Assembly: GCA_020853775.1 (NCBI GenBank)
Contig: JADYYH010000105.1
Span: 1 to 64,000 of the forward strand
Direction: 5' to 3'
DNA: 64,000 nucleotides
From: Nitrospira sp.
GTDB lineage: Bacteria > Nitrospirota > Nitrospiria > Nitrospirales > Nitrospiraceae
Part shown: positions 1 through 8,896 of the stretch, piece by piece
Position numbering within the stretch: the stretch's first letter is position 1
How the letters are laid out: the number at the start of each line of letters is the position of its first letter
Program-made: the position numbers and the translations under genes
Notes under the pieces: generated by a model
The model's database searches: none
What the model was told of the DNA's origin: nothing
Seen by the model: the letters and a program-made list of their open reading frames with translations, nothing else

Positions 1-2
1 AT

Positions 3-563
3 GAAACATTTCGAGATATGGGGATCGCCTTTGCGGTGGCGCTGCTGTTGATCTATTTGCTGATCGTGGCGCAGTTCCAATCGTTTCTCACGCCGGTGGT
101 GATCATGGCGCCCATTCCGCTCACGCTCATCGGCATTCTTCCCGGTCACTGGCTCACCGGGTCTTATTTCACGGCCACGTCGATGATCGGATTTATCGCC
201 CTCGCCGGTATCATTGTGCGCAATTCGATTCTGTTGGTCGATTTCATCCAACATCAGGAGGCGGAGGGAGTCTCGCTGTTGGAGGCGGTGATTCGCGCGG
301 GCGCGATCCGGACCCGTCCCATTCTGTTGACGGCCGCGGCATTGATGGTCGGGGCGTTCGTGATTATTCTCGACCCGATTTTTCAAGGATTGGCCGTCTC
401 GCTGTTGTTCGGCGTCGGCGCCTCGACGGTGCTGACGCTGGTGGTCATTCCCGTGCTCTACTACCTGTGGATCGGCGGCCCTCGAAATTCACCTGCCGGC
501 CTGATACCGAAACCCGGGCACACCGAGCTGCCACAGCCGGTCGCGGGCAGCCAACCGGGATGA
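3..563 (+). CDS. RND efflux transporter permease, C-terminal part (5' end outside window)
   Basis: The frame is open from base 3 and ends at TGA 561-563, so about 186 C-terminal residues are visible. They match the last membrane block of AcrB/HAE-type RND pumps: a helix beginning [20 protein letters not shown], then the conserved [16 protein letters not shown] helix and the RTRPILLTA loop, ending in two hydrophobic helices. RND pumps are proton-driven inner-membrane exporters working with a periplasmic adaptor and an outer-membrane channel. A TolC-type channel gene follows at 810, supporting one export system. The substrate (drug or metal) cannot be told from this part. The tail after the last helix is short and Pro/Gly rich. 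Confidence 0.9.
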   Translation, partial: ETFRDMGIAFAVALLLIYLLIVAQFQSFLTPVVIMAPIPLTLIGILPGHWLTGSYFTATSMIGFIALAGIIVRNSILLVDFIQHQEAEGVSLLEAVIRAGAIRTRPILLTAAALMVGAFVIILDPIFQGLAVSLLFGVGASTVLTLVVIPVLYYLWIGGPRNSPAGLIPKPGHTELPQPVAGSQPG

Positions 564-809
564 GCCGGAGCTGATTCCGTCCCGCCGCTCTGCCGCCATC
601 TGCCACAACCCCGCGCGAAAGCCTGTCGCGGACCTCCACGATTCGGCGTTACGCTGCTCCCCGATCGATGCCGATCCGCCCGTTCCATCGGCCATGGGGC
701 GGGCTTCAACGTCGAAGCGATGGACGGTGTCATCTTTGCACATGGATACGCTATGGATAGGAATATCGAAATGGTCTGTCTGCCTGTTCAATGTTGAAAG
801 GAGGGTACT

Positions 810-2168
810 GTGAGGCGGTTATGGAGACTTGGCTTGTTGGTGCAGGCGTGCTCTCTCTTCATCGTCATGCCATGGCTGCCCGGCTGGGCTGCTGAGCCGC
901 CGGCCGGGCCGCCCGAGCTGCGATTGAGTTTGCACGAGGCGATTCAGGCCGCCATCGACAATAATGCGAATGTGCGGTTGTTGAAAGAGCGGATCGTGGC
1001 GGCCCAATCGGCGGCCAGCACCAGCCTGGGGGCGCTATTGCCCAACGTATCCGGGTTCATGAGCGGGAGCAATCAAACCGTCAATCTCGCGGCCTTTGGA
1101 TTTCCACCGGACAGACTTTCCGGTTTGGGGCTGCAGCGACCCGTGACCGAACCGTTCGATGTCTACAACGCGCGGGCCAGTCTCGTGCAGAACATATTCA
1201 GCCTGAGCCTGATTCAACGCTGGCGGGCCGCGAAAACCGGCGTCGATGTGGCTGGATTTGAGGCCGAAGTCACCAAACGCGACGTGATGGCTACGGCAGG
1301 GCTTCTGTATATGGAAGCCTCCAGGGCTGAAGCGGCGGTGAAGGCCAGGCTGGCGGATCTCGAACTCAGTCGGCAGCTGTTGAAGCTGGCGCAGGATCGA
1401 AAGCAGGCGGGTGTCGCCACGGGGCTGGATGTGACACGTGAAGAAGTGCAGCTTGAGAATACACGCCAGCGACTCCTTGTGGCACAGAACGATCACGAGA
1501 GCGCGAAGCTGAACCTCATCCGTGCGTTGGGTATCGATTTCAACGTTACGGTGACGTTGACCGATGAGCTCACCCTCGCCACCGTCGAATCTCAAACTCC
1601 AGAAACGGCCCTGTCGGTAGCGCGTGAGAATCGCGCCGAATTGAAGGCGCAACTGACGCGGCAAAAGCTGGCGTCCCTCAGTCTCAGTTCCGTGACCAGT
1701 GAGCGGATTCCGTCGCTCTCCTTGAACGGCGACTACGGGTGGATCGGACTCAAACCGGACGAAGCCTTGGCGACACGATCCGTCGGGCTGATGCTCTCGG
1801 TGCCCATCTTCGACGGCGGGCAGCGGGAGGGGCGGATTTCAGAAAGCCGGAGCCGTGTGCGGCAGGAATTGATCCGCATGAAGGACGTATCCGATCAGGT
1901 GACACTCGAAGTCCGAAATGCGCTGCTCACGCTCGACTCCTCCACGCAGCAAGTGGCGGTGGCCGAGAAAGGATTATCCCTGGCGATGAAGGAACTGACT
2001 TTTGCGCGGGACCGTTTCGCTGCCGGACTCGCGACCAATATTGAAATTACGAACGCCCAGACCTCGGTGGCGCGCGCCCGTGACAACCTGATCGAAGCGC
2101 TCTTCCGTTTCAATGCGTCCCGTATCAATCTGGCCAGGGCGAAGGGGGAAATCGAGCAACTGTTCTGA
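810..2168 (+). CDS. TolC-family outer membrane efflux protein
   Basis: 452 aa, the usual length for TolC/OEP channels. The GTG start at 810 is chosen because AAAGGAGGG lies at 797-805. The N-terminus carries a signal peptide (hydrophobic to about residue 28, cleaved near GWAAEPP). Two long OEP repeats follow: SLHEAIQAAIDNNANVRLL near residue 45 is the typical first OEP motif, and the second repeat begins after VGLMLSVPIFDGGQREGRI near 325. Alternating helical stretches and the ATNIEITNAQTSVARARDNL segment near 405 are also typical. It follows the RND pump gene after a 246-bp gap in which I see no gene, and probably forms its outer-membrane exit duct. Confidence 0.93.
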   Translation: MRRLWRLGLLVQACSLFIVMPWLPGWAAEPPAGPPELRLSLHEAIQAAIDNNANVRLLKERIVAAQSAASTSLGALLPNVSGFMSGSNQTVNLAAFGFPPDRLSGLGLQRPVTEPFDVYNARASLVQNIFSLSLIQRWRAAKTGVDVAGFEAEVTKRDVMATAGLLYMEASRAEAAVKARLADLELSRQLLKLAQDRKQAGVATGLDVTREEVQLENTRQRLLVAQNDHESAKLNLIRALGIDFNVTVTLTDELTLATVESQTPETALSVARENRAELKAQLTRQKLASLSLSSVTSERIPSLSLNGDYGWIGLKPDEALATRSVGLMLSVPIFDGGQREGRISESRSRVRQELIRMKDVSDQVTLEVRNALLTLDSSTQQVAVAEKGLSLAMKELTFARDRFAAGLATNIEITNAQTSVARARDNLIEALFRFNASRINLARAKGEIEQLF

Positions 2169-2254
2169 CTCCGCGCATGCCATCGTGCTCAACCATGCCG
2201 GACAGGTCGCCGGTTGGTTGAGTGTGCACCTTGTAGAGCCAAAGGAGGCGAACC

Positions 2255-2593
2255 ATGGAAGTGGTCAATGCACGAGAGGCCGATCCCACTGAGAATCCCC
2301 ATCAGGTCAAGGCGAGCCGGTTGTACGACACGGAGCATGCCCAGGTTGTTCATATCACGTTGGAACCGGGCGAATCGCTCAAGAAGCATGTCACGCCTGT
2401 CGATGTTTTCTTTTATGTCCTGGAAGGGAGAGGGATCATCGAGATTGGTGACGACACAAAAGAAGTCGGGCCGGACGTGCTCATCCCAAGCCCCGCTCGA
2501 ATTCCGCACAGGTGGTCCAACCGGAGCGACAAACCGTTTCGCGTGTTGGTCGTCAAGGTTCCGCGCCCGACCGAAGCCACGAAGTTGCTGTGA
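2255..2593 (+). CDS. Small cupin-domain protein
   Basis: 112 aa. An ideal ribosome site (AAAGGAGG) precedes the ATG. The protein is one cupin barrel: LEPGESLKKHVTPVDVFFYV near residues 40-60 is cupin motif 1 (metal ligands usually H and E/Q; here H46 and the following D/V region), and PSPARIPHRWSNRSDKPFRVL near 80-100 is motif 2. No other domain and no signal peptide, so it is presumably cytosolic. Single-domain cupins bind small ligands or metals and many are of unknown function; none can be assigned here. Confidence 0.8.
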   Translation: MEVVNAREADPTENPHQVKASRLYDTEHAQVVHITLEPGESLKKHVTPVDVFFYVLEGRGIIEIGDDTKEVGPDVLIPSPARIPHRWSNRSDKPFRVLVVKVPRPTEATKLL

Positions 2594-2853
2594 GAGACGA
2601 ATTGCGTCAGTCGTGACAGGGGCGTGATGAATTGTGTGTCAGAGCGACGCCGGCGCTCTGGCAATTTGCCCGGCGGTCTGGCATGCTTTTGCGCCGGATC
2701 GAAGCGCCGGGTTCCATGCCCGGGGCATCATTCTGCACAGGCGAAGAAACTCGCCCGAGACGTCGTTCGATAGAATCGTCTTCTTCGGGAGGCGCTTGCG
2801 ATGGAACAGTCCTGACGTGCGTGGGCATATCCAAAAACGAGGGGAGTGCGAAG

Positions 2854-4563
2854 GTGTTGGTCGAACAGGTGATGAGCCAGGAACGCGCGGATGAACGTCC
2901 GCAGTCGAATGCGGTCTTTCGCCGGTACGTTGAAATTGCACTGCTGGCATTGGTCGGCGGCTGGGCTTACTTTGTCAATCTCCACCTGTCGTTATTGGAG
3001 GGGAGCGAAGGACTGTATGCCGGCATTGCGGGAGAAATGGGGCGCCGGCGTGAATTTTTCGACCTCACCTATCATGATGTGCCGTACTTCAATAAGCCGC
3101 CGCTGTTCTTTTGGCTGCTCAATCTCTCGACATCGATATGGGGCGACCACGAAATTGCCCTGCGCCTGCCCGGCTCGCTGGCTGCCGTGGGCACCATCAT
3201 CCTGACCTATGTGCTTGGAGTCAGGCTGGTGTCTCCGGCGGCCGGATTCTGGGCGGCACTGGTGGTCGCCACCAGCCATGTGTTCCTCTGGTACGGGCGC
3301 CGTGTGCTGTTCGATTCGACCCTCACGTTTCTGGTCACACTCGCCCTCTTCGCGTGGATTCATGTGCAATTGTTGGGGCGAAGCTCACGCTGGTATCTGC
3401 TCGCCTTCATCAGCATGGCTCTCGGTGCGATGTTAAAGGAGATGCACGGGTTCTTTCTGCCGTTGCTGGTGATGGCGCTGTATGCCGCCATCCAGCGCGA
3501 TACTCGGATGTTGAAGGACGGCTATTTCTGGGCCGGCCTGGCCTTGGCTGTCGCGCTGATGGCGGGATATGCGCAGATGCTGGGACCCGGGTATCAGCAC
3601 CATTTTCGAATCGGCAAAGCCATCGAGTCGACCTGGAATACGGGCTTCATCGGCAGACCCGGGCCGGCTACCGACGGGCATCCCCTCTATTGGTATCTGG
3701 GGATGATGTGGGCCGACTTTTTCCCCTGGTGCGCGGTGCTTCCGTCGGCGCTCCTGTTGCTCTGGGCTCAGCGACCGCTTCGTTCTCATCCCACGGAGCT
3801 GCTGCTGCTCGTCTGGGTGTTGGGTCTCTTCACCGCCTTCAGCCTGGCCACCCTCAAACGTGAGCCCTATCTGACGACGGTCGTGCCCGGTATCGGTTTG
3901 ATGATCGGATACTACTACCACCGGGTGTTCGCGTCCTCCGAAGACTCTGCTTCGATGACGCCCCTGCTCCGCATGTTGCTGGCTGTGTTGGCCGTGACGT
4001 TCGCCGCCGGGATGTTCTTCGGCGCAGCACCCCTTCGTCGCCGCTGGTTGGTGTCCACTGCCGTAGTGTCGCCGATGTTCATCGTGACGATCGTCTCATT
4101 GGCCGGTGCGCTGCTCTATGCCGTGGTCAGATCGCGCGTACGGTTTGCGCTCAACATGGTCGGCGTCCTTGCGATCGCGTACATGGTACTGGTGGTGAAC
4201 TACGTGTTTCCCGCGATCGATCAGGCCGCATCGCCCCGGAAGGCCGTGGAGGAAATCAAAGCCCTGGCTCTGGGCACTCAGCCCGCCCTGTTTATGTACA
4301 TCCCGGGGTGGCCGAAGAATGAAGATGCCCTGTATTATCTGAAGCGGGACAATGTGGTGCCGGATCTACCGAGTCAGGATGCGGTGCGTGAAGCGGTGCG
4401 CAAACATGGGGCTATCCGGGTGGTGACGGAGGAGCAACATGCTGCTGCGCTGCAGGCGCAAGCAGGGTTGGTCGTTGGAACGCTGCAGGAGTTTCGGCAA
4501 CCCGGTCGCAAACATCTATTCCTGCTTTCTGTGCAGGAACGGACCTCAGCTCCGGTGCTATGA
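2854..4563 (+). CDS. ArnT/PMT-type (GT39-like) integral membrane glycosyltransferase
   Basis: 569 aa from the GTG at 2854, which has GGGGAG 8 bases upstream. The open frame reaches back to 2632, but the extra stretch is Arg/Ser rich and not family-like. About 11-12 membrane helices are visible. The first periplasmic loop has the family pattern: LEGSEGLYAGIAGEMGRRRE, then FFDLTYHDVPYFNKPPLFFW (acidic residue after helix 1, the KPPL motif), then EIALRLPG. This is as in ArnT/dolichyl-phosphate-mannose transferases, which move a sugar from a polyprenyl-phosphate donor to lipid A or protein on the periplasmic side. The acceptor is unknown. It stands alone on the plus strand. Confidence 0.88.
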   Translation: MLVEQVMSQERADERPQSNAVFRRYVEIALLALVGGWAYFVNLHLSLLEGSEGLYAGIAGEMGRRREFFDLTYHDVPYFNKPPLFFWLLNLSTSIWGDHEIALRLPGSLAAVGTIILTYVLGVRLVSPAAGFWAALVVATSHVFLWYGRRVLFDSTLTFLVTLALFAWIHVQLLGRSSRWYLLAFISMALGAMLKEMHGFFLPLLVMALYAAIQRDTRMLKDGYFWAGLALAVALMAGYAQMLGPGYQHHFRIGKAIESTWNTGFIGRPGPATDGHPLYWYLGMMWADFFPWCAVLPSALLLLWAQRPLRSHPTELLLLVWVLGLFTAFSLATLKREPYLTTVVPGIGLMIGYYYHRVFASSEDSASMTPLLRMLLAVLAVTFAAGMFFGAAPLRRRWLVSTAVVSPMFIVTIVSLAGALLYAVVRSRVRFALNMVGVLAIAYMVLVVNYVFPAIDQAASPRKAVEEIKALALGTQPALFMYIPGWPKNEDALYYLKRDNVVPDLPSQDAVREAVRKHGAIRVVTEEQHAAALQAQAGLVVGTLQEFRQPGRKHLFLLSVQERTSAPVL

Positions 4564-4870
4564 GCGGGGCGAGCGAGGCTGTTCCATACGAAGAGTCGCA
4601 CTGTCCCATTCTGATTCACCGCGCCTGTTGCATTCTGCCCCAGGGGCGAGGAGCCTCGCTGTAGCAGTCCTCCCCGATTCTGCCCCGCCCGGTCAGGTTC
4701 TCGTCTCTCCTTTTCCGGTCTTGCTGTAAACTTTCGGCTGCCTCTACGCCGGCGTGGAGTAGGGCTCCATCCTTGCACCTCTAATTCGGAGGGTACCGGT
4801 TTGGCGCGGTTGTCTGCGCCTGATTCCGGATGAGGCTGCACTGAGCCACTCTGTCGAACGAAGGAGAAAC
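4564..4870. other. Intergenic stretch without a recognised gene
   Basis: 307 bases between the glycosyltransferase stop and the DUF2231 start. Short open frames on both strands lack ribosome sites and recognisable protein patterns. I see no convincing promoter, hairpin terminator or repeat. GAAGGAG just before 4871 is the ribosome site of the next gene. Confidence 0.5.
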
Positions 4871-5296
4871 ATGCATCCGATTCATCCGATGGTCGTCCAT
4901 TTTCCTATTGCATTGTTGTTGGCGAGCACACTGTTTGATGCGCTGGCGTTTCGATGGCGGAGCCAACAGTTTCGGGACACCAGCTTCTCTTTGCTGGTGC
5001 TCGGGATCCTGGCGGCCGGAGTGGCGATACTCACCGGGCACTTGGCCGAAGAAGCGGTTGAACGCAGCGGCATCCCGAAACAGGCCATTGAAATGCATGA
5101 GGAGCTCGGGGGCTCGGTCTTCTGGGTGTTTCTCGGCCTGCTCGGCCTGCGTGTGGCGTCTTCATGGGGTTGGATGCGGGAGCAGCCGACGCTGGTGCTG
5201 GTCATCGGATTGAGCGGCGGGCTGCTGTTGTTGATTGCGAGTTATTTCGGCGGGGAGCTGGTCTATCGATTCGGCGCCGGCGTCCTGCCGCGATGA
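4871..5296 (+). CDS. DUF2231-type small membrane protein
   Basis: 141 aa with a good ribosome site (GAAGGAG) 6 bases before ATG. It opens with MHPIHPMVVHFPIALLLAS, the hallmark of DUF2231 proteins (His-Pro-Met-Val-Val-His-Phe-Pro), followed by four membrane helices (about residues 8-25, 40-58, 75-95 and 103-125). The conserved histidines in helix 1 suggest haem or metal contact, but the family function is not established. The next gene starts 50 bases downstream, so the two may be co-transcribed. Confidence 0.85.
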   Translation: MHPIHPMVVHFPIALLLASTLFDALAFRWRSQQFRDTSFSLLVLGILAAGVAILTGHLAEEAVERSGIPKQAIEMHEELGGSVFWVFLGLLGLRVASSWGWMREQPTLVLVIGLSGGLLLLIASYFGGELVYRFGAGVLPR

Positions 5297-5346
5297 ATGC
5301 GGTTCCCGGGCGAGGTTCACTCTGTGACATTCAGGAGGGCATTCAC

Positions 5347-6501
5347 ATGACGACACGTATGGTGATGTTGTTGATCCTGTGCATGCTGCCTGCCGTTGTC
5401 CAGGCCGATGAACCGTTGTCTCGCGCGCCGTGGAAGGAACGAGCTGTGTTACGTGCGGGGCAGATTGTGCAGGGGGACTATTTCGCCTTCGGCCCGCATG
5501 TGGAAATTTCCGGTATCGTGAACGGCGATCTCTATGCCGCCGGTGGTGAGGTGTTGATCGATGGAGTGGTCAACGGCGATGTGATCGTGGCGGGAGCCAA
5601 AGTGATCCTGTCCGGTACGGTGGCGCAGGATGCCAGAATTGCCGGGGCGCAAGTGACGGTGAGTGGAACCATCGGGAGGAACGCCACCCTCGGTGGCGCG
5701 GATGTGCATCTGACCGAAACGGCAAAGGTGCGGGACAACCTCATCGTCGGTGGAGGCCATGTGCAACTTGCCGGGTCTGTCGGTCGGGATGCGAGGGTCG
5801 GTGCCTGGAACGCGACGCTGTCAAACCAGATTGAGCGAGATCTGATCGTGGCGGCTGGGTCGGTGCGTCTCACCTCGAAGGCCGCCGTCGGTGGCAGGCT
5901 GAGGTACTGGGGTGAAGCGGCTCCCTCAATCGATGAAGAGGCGACCGTTCGGGGTGCGATTATACAGCGGCCGTTGCCCGAAGGTTGGAGCATTGAACGG
6001 GCGCGCCAGGGGCTCGTCGGCATCCGGCTCACGGCTGCATTCATCGGATTTGTCTCGACGCTGATCCTGGGGTTGGTGCTTCTGCGGGTCTACCCGGCGT
6101 TTGCCAGGCGGGTCACCGCGACCATCCGTGAACGCCCGACAGCCGCTCTCGGTTGGGGCACGGTCGCTCTGGTCGCTACGCCGGTGGTGGCGCTGAGTTT
6201 CGTTGTCACCTTGTTCGCGCTTCCGCTCGGCCTGTTTCTACTCGCCCTGTATGGCGCAACGGTCTACCTGGCGAGAGTCTATGCCATTACCTATGTGGGA
6301 CAAATCCTGATTCGCTGGCAGGAGGATTCGTCGTCGCTTGCCTGGCCCTTTACGGCGGGGCTGGTCCTGTATTCGGCGCTGTCGCTCATTCCGGTGGTCG
6401 GAGGGCTGTTGACGTTGGTGACGGTGCTATTCGGGCTGGGCTCGCTGTTGATGACGAAGAAGGAACTCATCGTGACGTTGCGGGAGCAGGGGCAAGTCTA
6501 A
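5347..6501 (+). CDS. Secreted/membrane-anchored beta-helix (bactofilin-like) protein
   Basis: 384 aa from ATG 5347 with AGGAGGG at 5332-5338; the frame is open further upstream but the signal peptide (MTTRMVMLLILCMLPAVVQA) fixes this start. Residues about 40-190 are a run of short repeats of the type I(S/N)G.V.GD...AGG.V.I.G.V.GD, with alternating hydrophobics as in polymer-forming bactofilin beta-helices. Residues about 215-380 hold four or five membrane helices. Bactofilins polymerise without nucleotide; an exported version with a membrane anchor probably forms an envelope scaffold, which is an inference. The next gene starts 1 base after the stop. Confidence 0.75.
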   Translation: MTTRMVMLLILCMLPAVVQADEPLSRAPWKERAVLRAGQIVQGDYFAFGPHVEISGIVNGDLYAAGGEVLIDGVVNGDVIVAGAKVILSGTVAQDARIAGAQVTVSGTIGRNATLGGADVHLTETAKVRDNLIVGGGHVQLAGSVGRDARVGAWNATLSNQIERDLIVAAGSVRLTSKAAVGGRLRYWGEAAPSIDEEATVRGAIIQRPLPEGWSIERARQGLVGIRLTAAFIGFVSTLILGLVLLRVYPAFARRVTATIRERPTAALGWGTVALVATPVVALSFVVTLFALPLGLFLLALYGATVYLARVYAITYVGQILIRWQEDSSSLAWPFTAGLVLYSALSLIPVVGGLLTLVTVLFGLGSLLMTKKELIVTLREQGQV

Positions 6502-6502
6502 G

Positions 6503-7498
6503 GTGGTGCCTGTAGGTCATAGACTGTCTCCATGGCGTGAGTGCCTCATTCCGGGATGTCTTGTTGTCGGCCTAATGCTCCTGATTTTCACCGGTTTGCC
6601 ACTTTCCATCGCCGGGGAAGAGACGATGGAGCGGGAAGCGGTGGACTGCCGATATTCCTCGGGTGCTGAAAGGTCGGAGCAGGCGGCCCCATGGCGGAGC
6701 CATCCGTTGCCGAACGACGATGTGTTCAGCCCGCTTCTCGCCGATCCGAAACAGCCGCGGTTCTTCGCCAGTTATCAGGCGACTCGCGCGCGGGACGTCG
6801 GGCGGTCCGTCGCAATCGCCTCGGTGGGATTCGGTGAGAATTTCGGACTGTGGGGGCGTCGCGAGGAGGGCAGCTGCAATGGGTTTCAAGTGGGCATCCT
6901 GGCCGGTGTGTTCTCTCAGTTCAATCTCGATGCGCCGTCCTTCGATTTACTCAACAGCGACTTCACGATCGGGCTCCCGTTCAGCTGGCGCCAGGGGCCG
7001 TTTTCAACGCGCGTGCGACTCTACCATCAGAGTAGTCACCTGGGCGATGAGTTGCTGCTCGGCAACCCGGGCATCAATCGGCTCAATCTGAGCTTCGAGG
7101 AACTGGAAGCGTTGCTGTCGCTCGACTCACCGAGCGGCTGGGGGCGGGTATATGCCGGGGGCGGATATCTGCTGCATCGGGATCCGGCCGGCCTCGATCG
7201 CGCGAAAGTGCAATGGGGGGTCGAGCTACGAGGGCCGACTTGGCACTGGGCCAGGCTGGAACAGGCCGTCAAGGGCTCCCTTGCGATGACGCCGATTTTC
7301 GGTGCGGACTTCAAATCCTTCGAGGAACAAGGGTGGACCGTCAATACCAGTGTGATGGGCGGGCTCGAGTGGTGGGGGACGCAGGCCACACGCCGATTTC
7401 GGATGTTGTTGAACTATTATCGTGGATTCAATCCATACGGGCAGTTCTTCTCCCAGAAGGTCGAGACTTTCGGGCTCGGACTGTACCTGGCCTTCTAA
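6503..7498 (+). CDS. DUF1207 outer-membrane beta-barrel protein
   Basis: 331 aa, GTG start directly after the previous stop (a second in-frame GTG follows at 6506). A hydrophobic signal segment spans residues 16-37. The mature part has the DUF1207 pattern: FSPLLADPKQPRFFASYQ near residue 75 and RVRLYHQSSHLGDELL near 170, then alternating beta-strand-like segments ending in a terminal aromatic (YLAF), as outer-membrane barrels do. Function of the family is unknown. Tight spacing suggests translation coupling with the beta-helix protein, so the pair may build one envelope structure. Confidence 0.8.
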   Translation: MVPVGHRLSPWRECLIPGCLVVGLMLLIFTGLPLSIAGEETMEREAVDCRYSSGAERSEQAAPWRSHPLPNDDVFSPLLADPKQPRFFASYQATRARDVGRSVAIASVGFGENFGLWGRREEGSCNGFQVGILAGVFSQFNLDAPSFDLLNSDFTIGLPFSWRQGPFSTRVRLYHQSSHLGDELLLGNPGINRLNLSFEELEALLSLDSPSGWGRVYAGGGYLLHRDPAGLDRAKVQWGVELRGPTWHWARLEQAVKGSLAMTPIFGADFKSFEEQGWTVNTSVMGGLEWWGTQATRRFRMLLNYYRGFNPYGQFFSQKVETFGLGLYLAF

Positions 7499-7536
7499 GC
7501 GGCATGGGGTGGAGTCCAAGAACCACCGGATGAACC

Positions 7537-8658
7537 ATGGATGACCGATTGCAGCAGGCTGCTGTGAGCTTGGTAGAGGGCCGGACCCTCCGTTGTCGGG
7601 GAGCCTGGACCATGCCCGATGTAGCGCCGGTCGAACGGGCGCTCAGAGGAATGGCGTGGCCTGCTCGAAACCCGCTGGTCTTTGAGACGAGCGGCATTGA
7701 GGCCTTCGACACCGGTGGTGCGGTCGTGTTGTATCGCGCCTTGATGGAAGCCAGGCGGCAGGGCTGCGAGGTCTCGATCCAAGGCCTGCGGCCGGATTAT
7801 GCGCAACTGATGAGCCTGGTGTCGTCCCATTGGGCTGCGATGGTGGCTGAAGTCGCTCCGCGGCAGAACGGGAGTGAGCGGTTTCGGGCGTCGATCCGGA
7901 ATCGTGTCGCCCAGGGTGCCCGGACGCTGGAGTTTCTCGGGGAGAGTGCAACGGCACTGGTGCGCTTGGTGGCGGCGCCCCGTCGGATGCGCTGGCGCAG
8001 TTGCCTGAATAGCCTTCGGCTGGACGGGGTCCATGCGTTGCCGATTACCGGTCTCCTGACGTTTCTCATCGGCGTCGTGATTGCGTACCAGGGCGCCGAG
8101 CAGCTCCGGAAGTTCGGGACGAACATTTTTATCGTGGACCTGGTGGGCATCTCGCTGCTGCGGGAAATCGCCCCGCTGATTGCCGCGATTCTGATCGCCG
8201 GGCGGTCCGGGTCGGCCTATGCGGCGCAGATCGGCACGATGAAGGTGACCGAGGAGCTGGATGCGTTGCAAACCTTCGGCTTGTCGCCGATCGAGCTGTT
8301 GGTGTTGCCACGGGTCCTGGCATTGGTCGTGGCGCTGCCGCTCCTGACCGCTTATGCCGATGTGCTGGGCGTCTTCGGCGGCATGTTGATCGCGTCGAAT
8401 CAGCTCAACGTGAGTTTCACCGCCTTTCTCTCGCGCTTCGAGGAGGCCGTGGCGCTACGGCATATGCTCATCGGTCTGGGCAAGGCGCCCTTCTTCGCCG
8501 TCATCATTGCGCTGGTCGGCTGTTATCAGGGGTTCCAGATTCGCGGCGGGGTAGATGATGTGGGACGACATACGACGATTAGTGTGGTGCAAAGTATTTT
8601 TCTCGTCATTATCTTCGACGCGATTTGCAGCATCTTGCTCAACTGGTGGAATCTGTAG
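7537..8658 (+). CDS. mlaE: MlaE-type lipid ABC transporter permease with N-terminal STAS domain
   Basis: 373 aa. Residues 1-105 form a STAS-like domain (LVFETSGIEAFDTGGAVVLY), the position held by separate MlaB in E. coli. Residues 130-373 are the MlaE permease: SLRLDGVHALPITGLLTFLIG, then REIAPLIAAILIAGRSGSAY with the conserved GRSG and EIGTM-like (AQIGTMKV) motif, then five helices. MlaFEDB moves phospholipids between inner and outer membrane. It starts a cluster with the ATPase, the MCE protein and a lipoprotein. Its TAG stop lies inside the left arm of the 8655-8835 palindrome, so the last residues may have been altered by that element. Confidence 0.95.
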   Translation: MDDRLQQAAVSLVEGRTLRCRGAWTMPDVAPVERALRGMAWPARNPLVFETSGIEAFDTGGAVVLYRALMEARRQGCEVSIQGLRPDYAQLMSLVSSHWAAMVAEVAPRQNGSERFRASIRNRVAQGARTLEFLGESATALVRLVAAPRRMRWRSCLNSLRLDGVHALPITGLLTFLIGVVIAYQGAEQLRKFGTNIFIVDLVGISLLREIAPLIAAILIAGRSGSAYAAQIGTMKVTEELDALQTFGLSPIELLVLPRVLALVVALPLLTAYADVLGVFGGMLIASNQLNVSFTAFLSRFEEAVALRHMLIGLGKAPFFAVIIALVGCYQGFQIRGGVDDVGRHTTISVVQSIFLVIIFDAICSILLNWWNL

Positions 8659-8835
8659 CCAGGACTACTCATGAACACCTACTGCGGCGTCCGATACTCT
8701 CATCCGGCGGGGCTTTTCTCGTTCGGCCTCCTCAACGGACTGCGAGTACGCCTGCGTCGGCCTCACTTGCGAGAAGCCCCGGCGGACTTCGGTCTCGTAC
8801 GCCTCGCGACGGTATTCATGAGTAATCCTGGCTAC
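8655..8835. repeat. 181-bp imperfect palindromic element between mlaE and mlaF
   Basis: The left end reads GTAGCCAGGAYTACTCATGA and the right end is its reverse complement over about 25 bp with two or three mismatches. The arms continue inwards (CGGCGGGGCTT against AAGCCCCGGCGG), so most of the stretch can fold on itself. It separates genes that are otherwise tightly packed and supplies the stop codon of mlaE. No convincing target duplication is visible. Size and design match the 41584-41765 element, with which it shares CTACTGCGGCG at nearly the same offset. A MITE-like or REP-like repeat is most likely; a strong hairpin could also act as a processing site. Confidence 0.75.
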
Positions 8836-8896
8836 CGGAATGCTCGAAATGATGCTCGCTGGTCCCAGTCTAACCTTGGAGAGGAGAACGGGGGCC

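Noticed and set aside
2632-2853. N-terminal extension of the glycosyltransferase frame
   Set aside because: Arg/Ser/Cys-rich stretch unlike the family, and a good ribosome site precedes the GTG at 2854.
4810-4830. TTGGCGCGGTTGTCTGC as a -24/-12 promoter before the DUF2231 gene
   Set aside because: GG and GC are 13 bp apart, a spacing sigma-54 does not tolerate.
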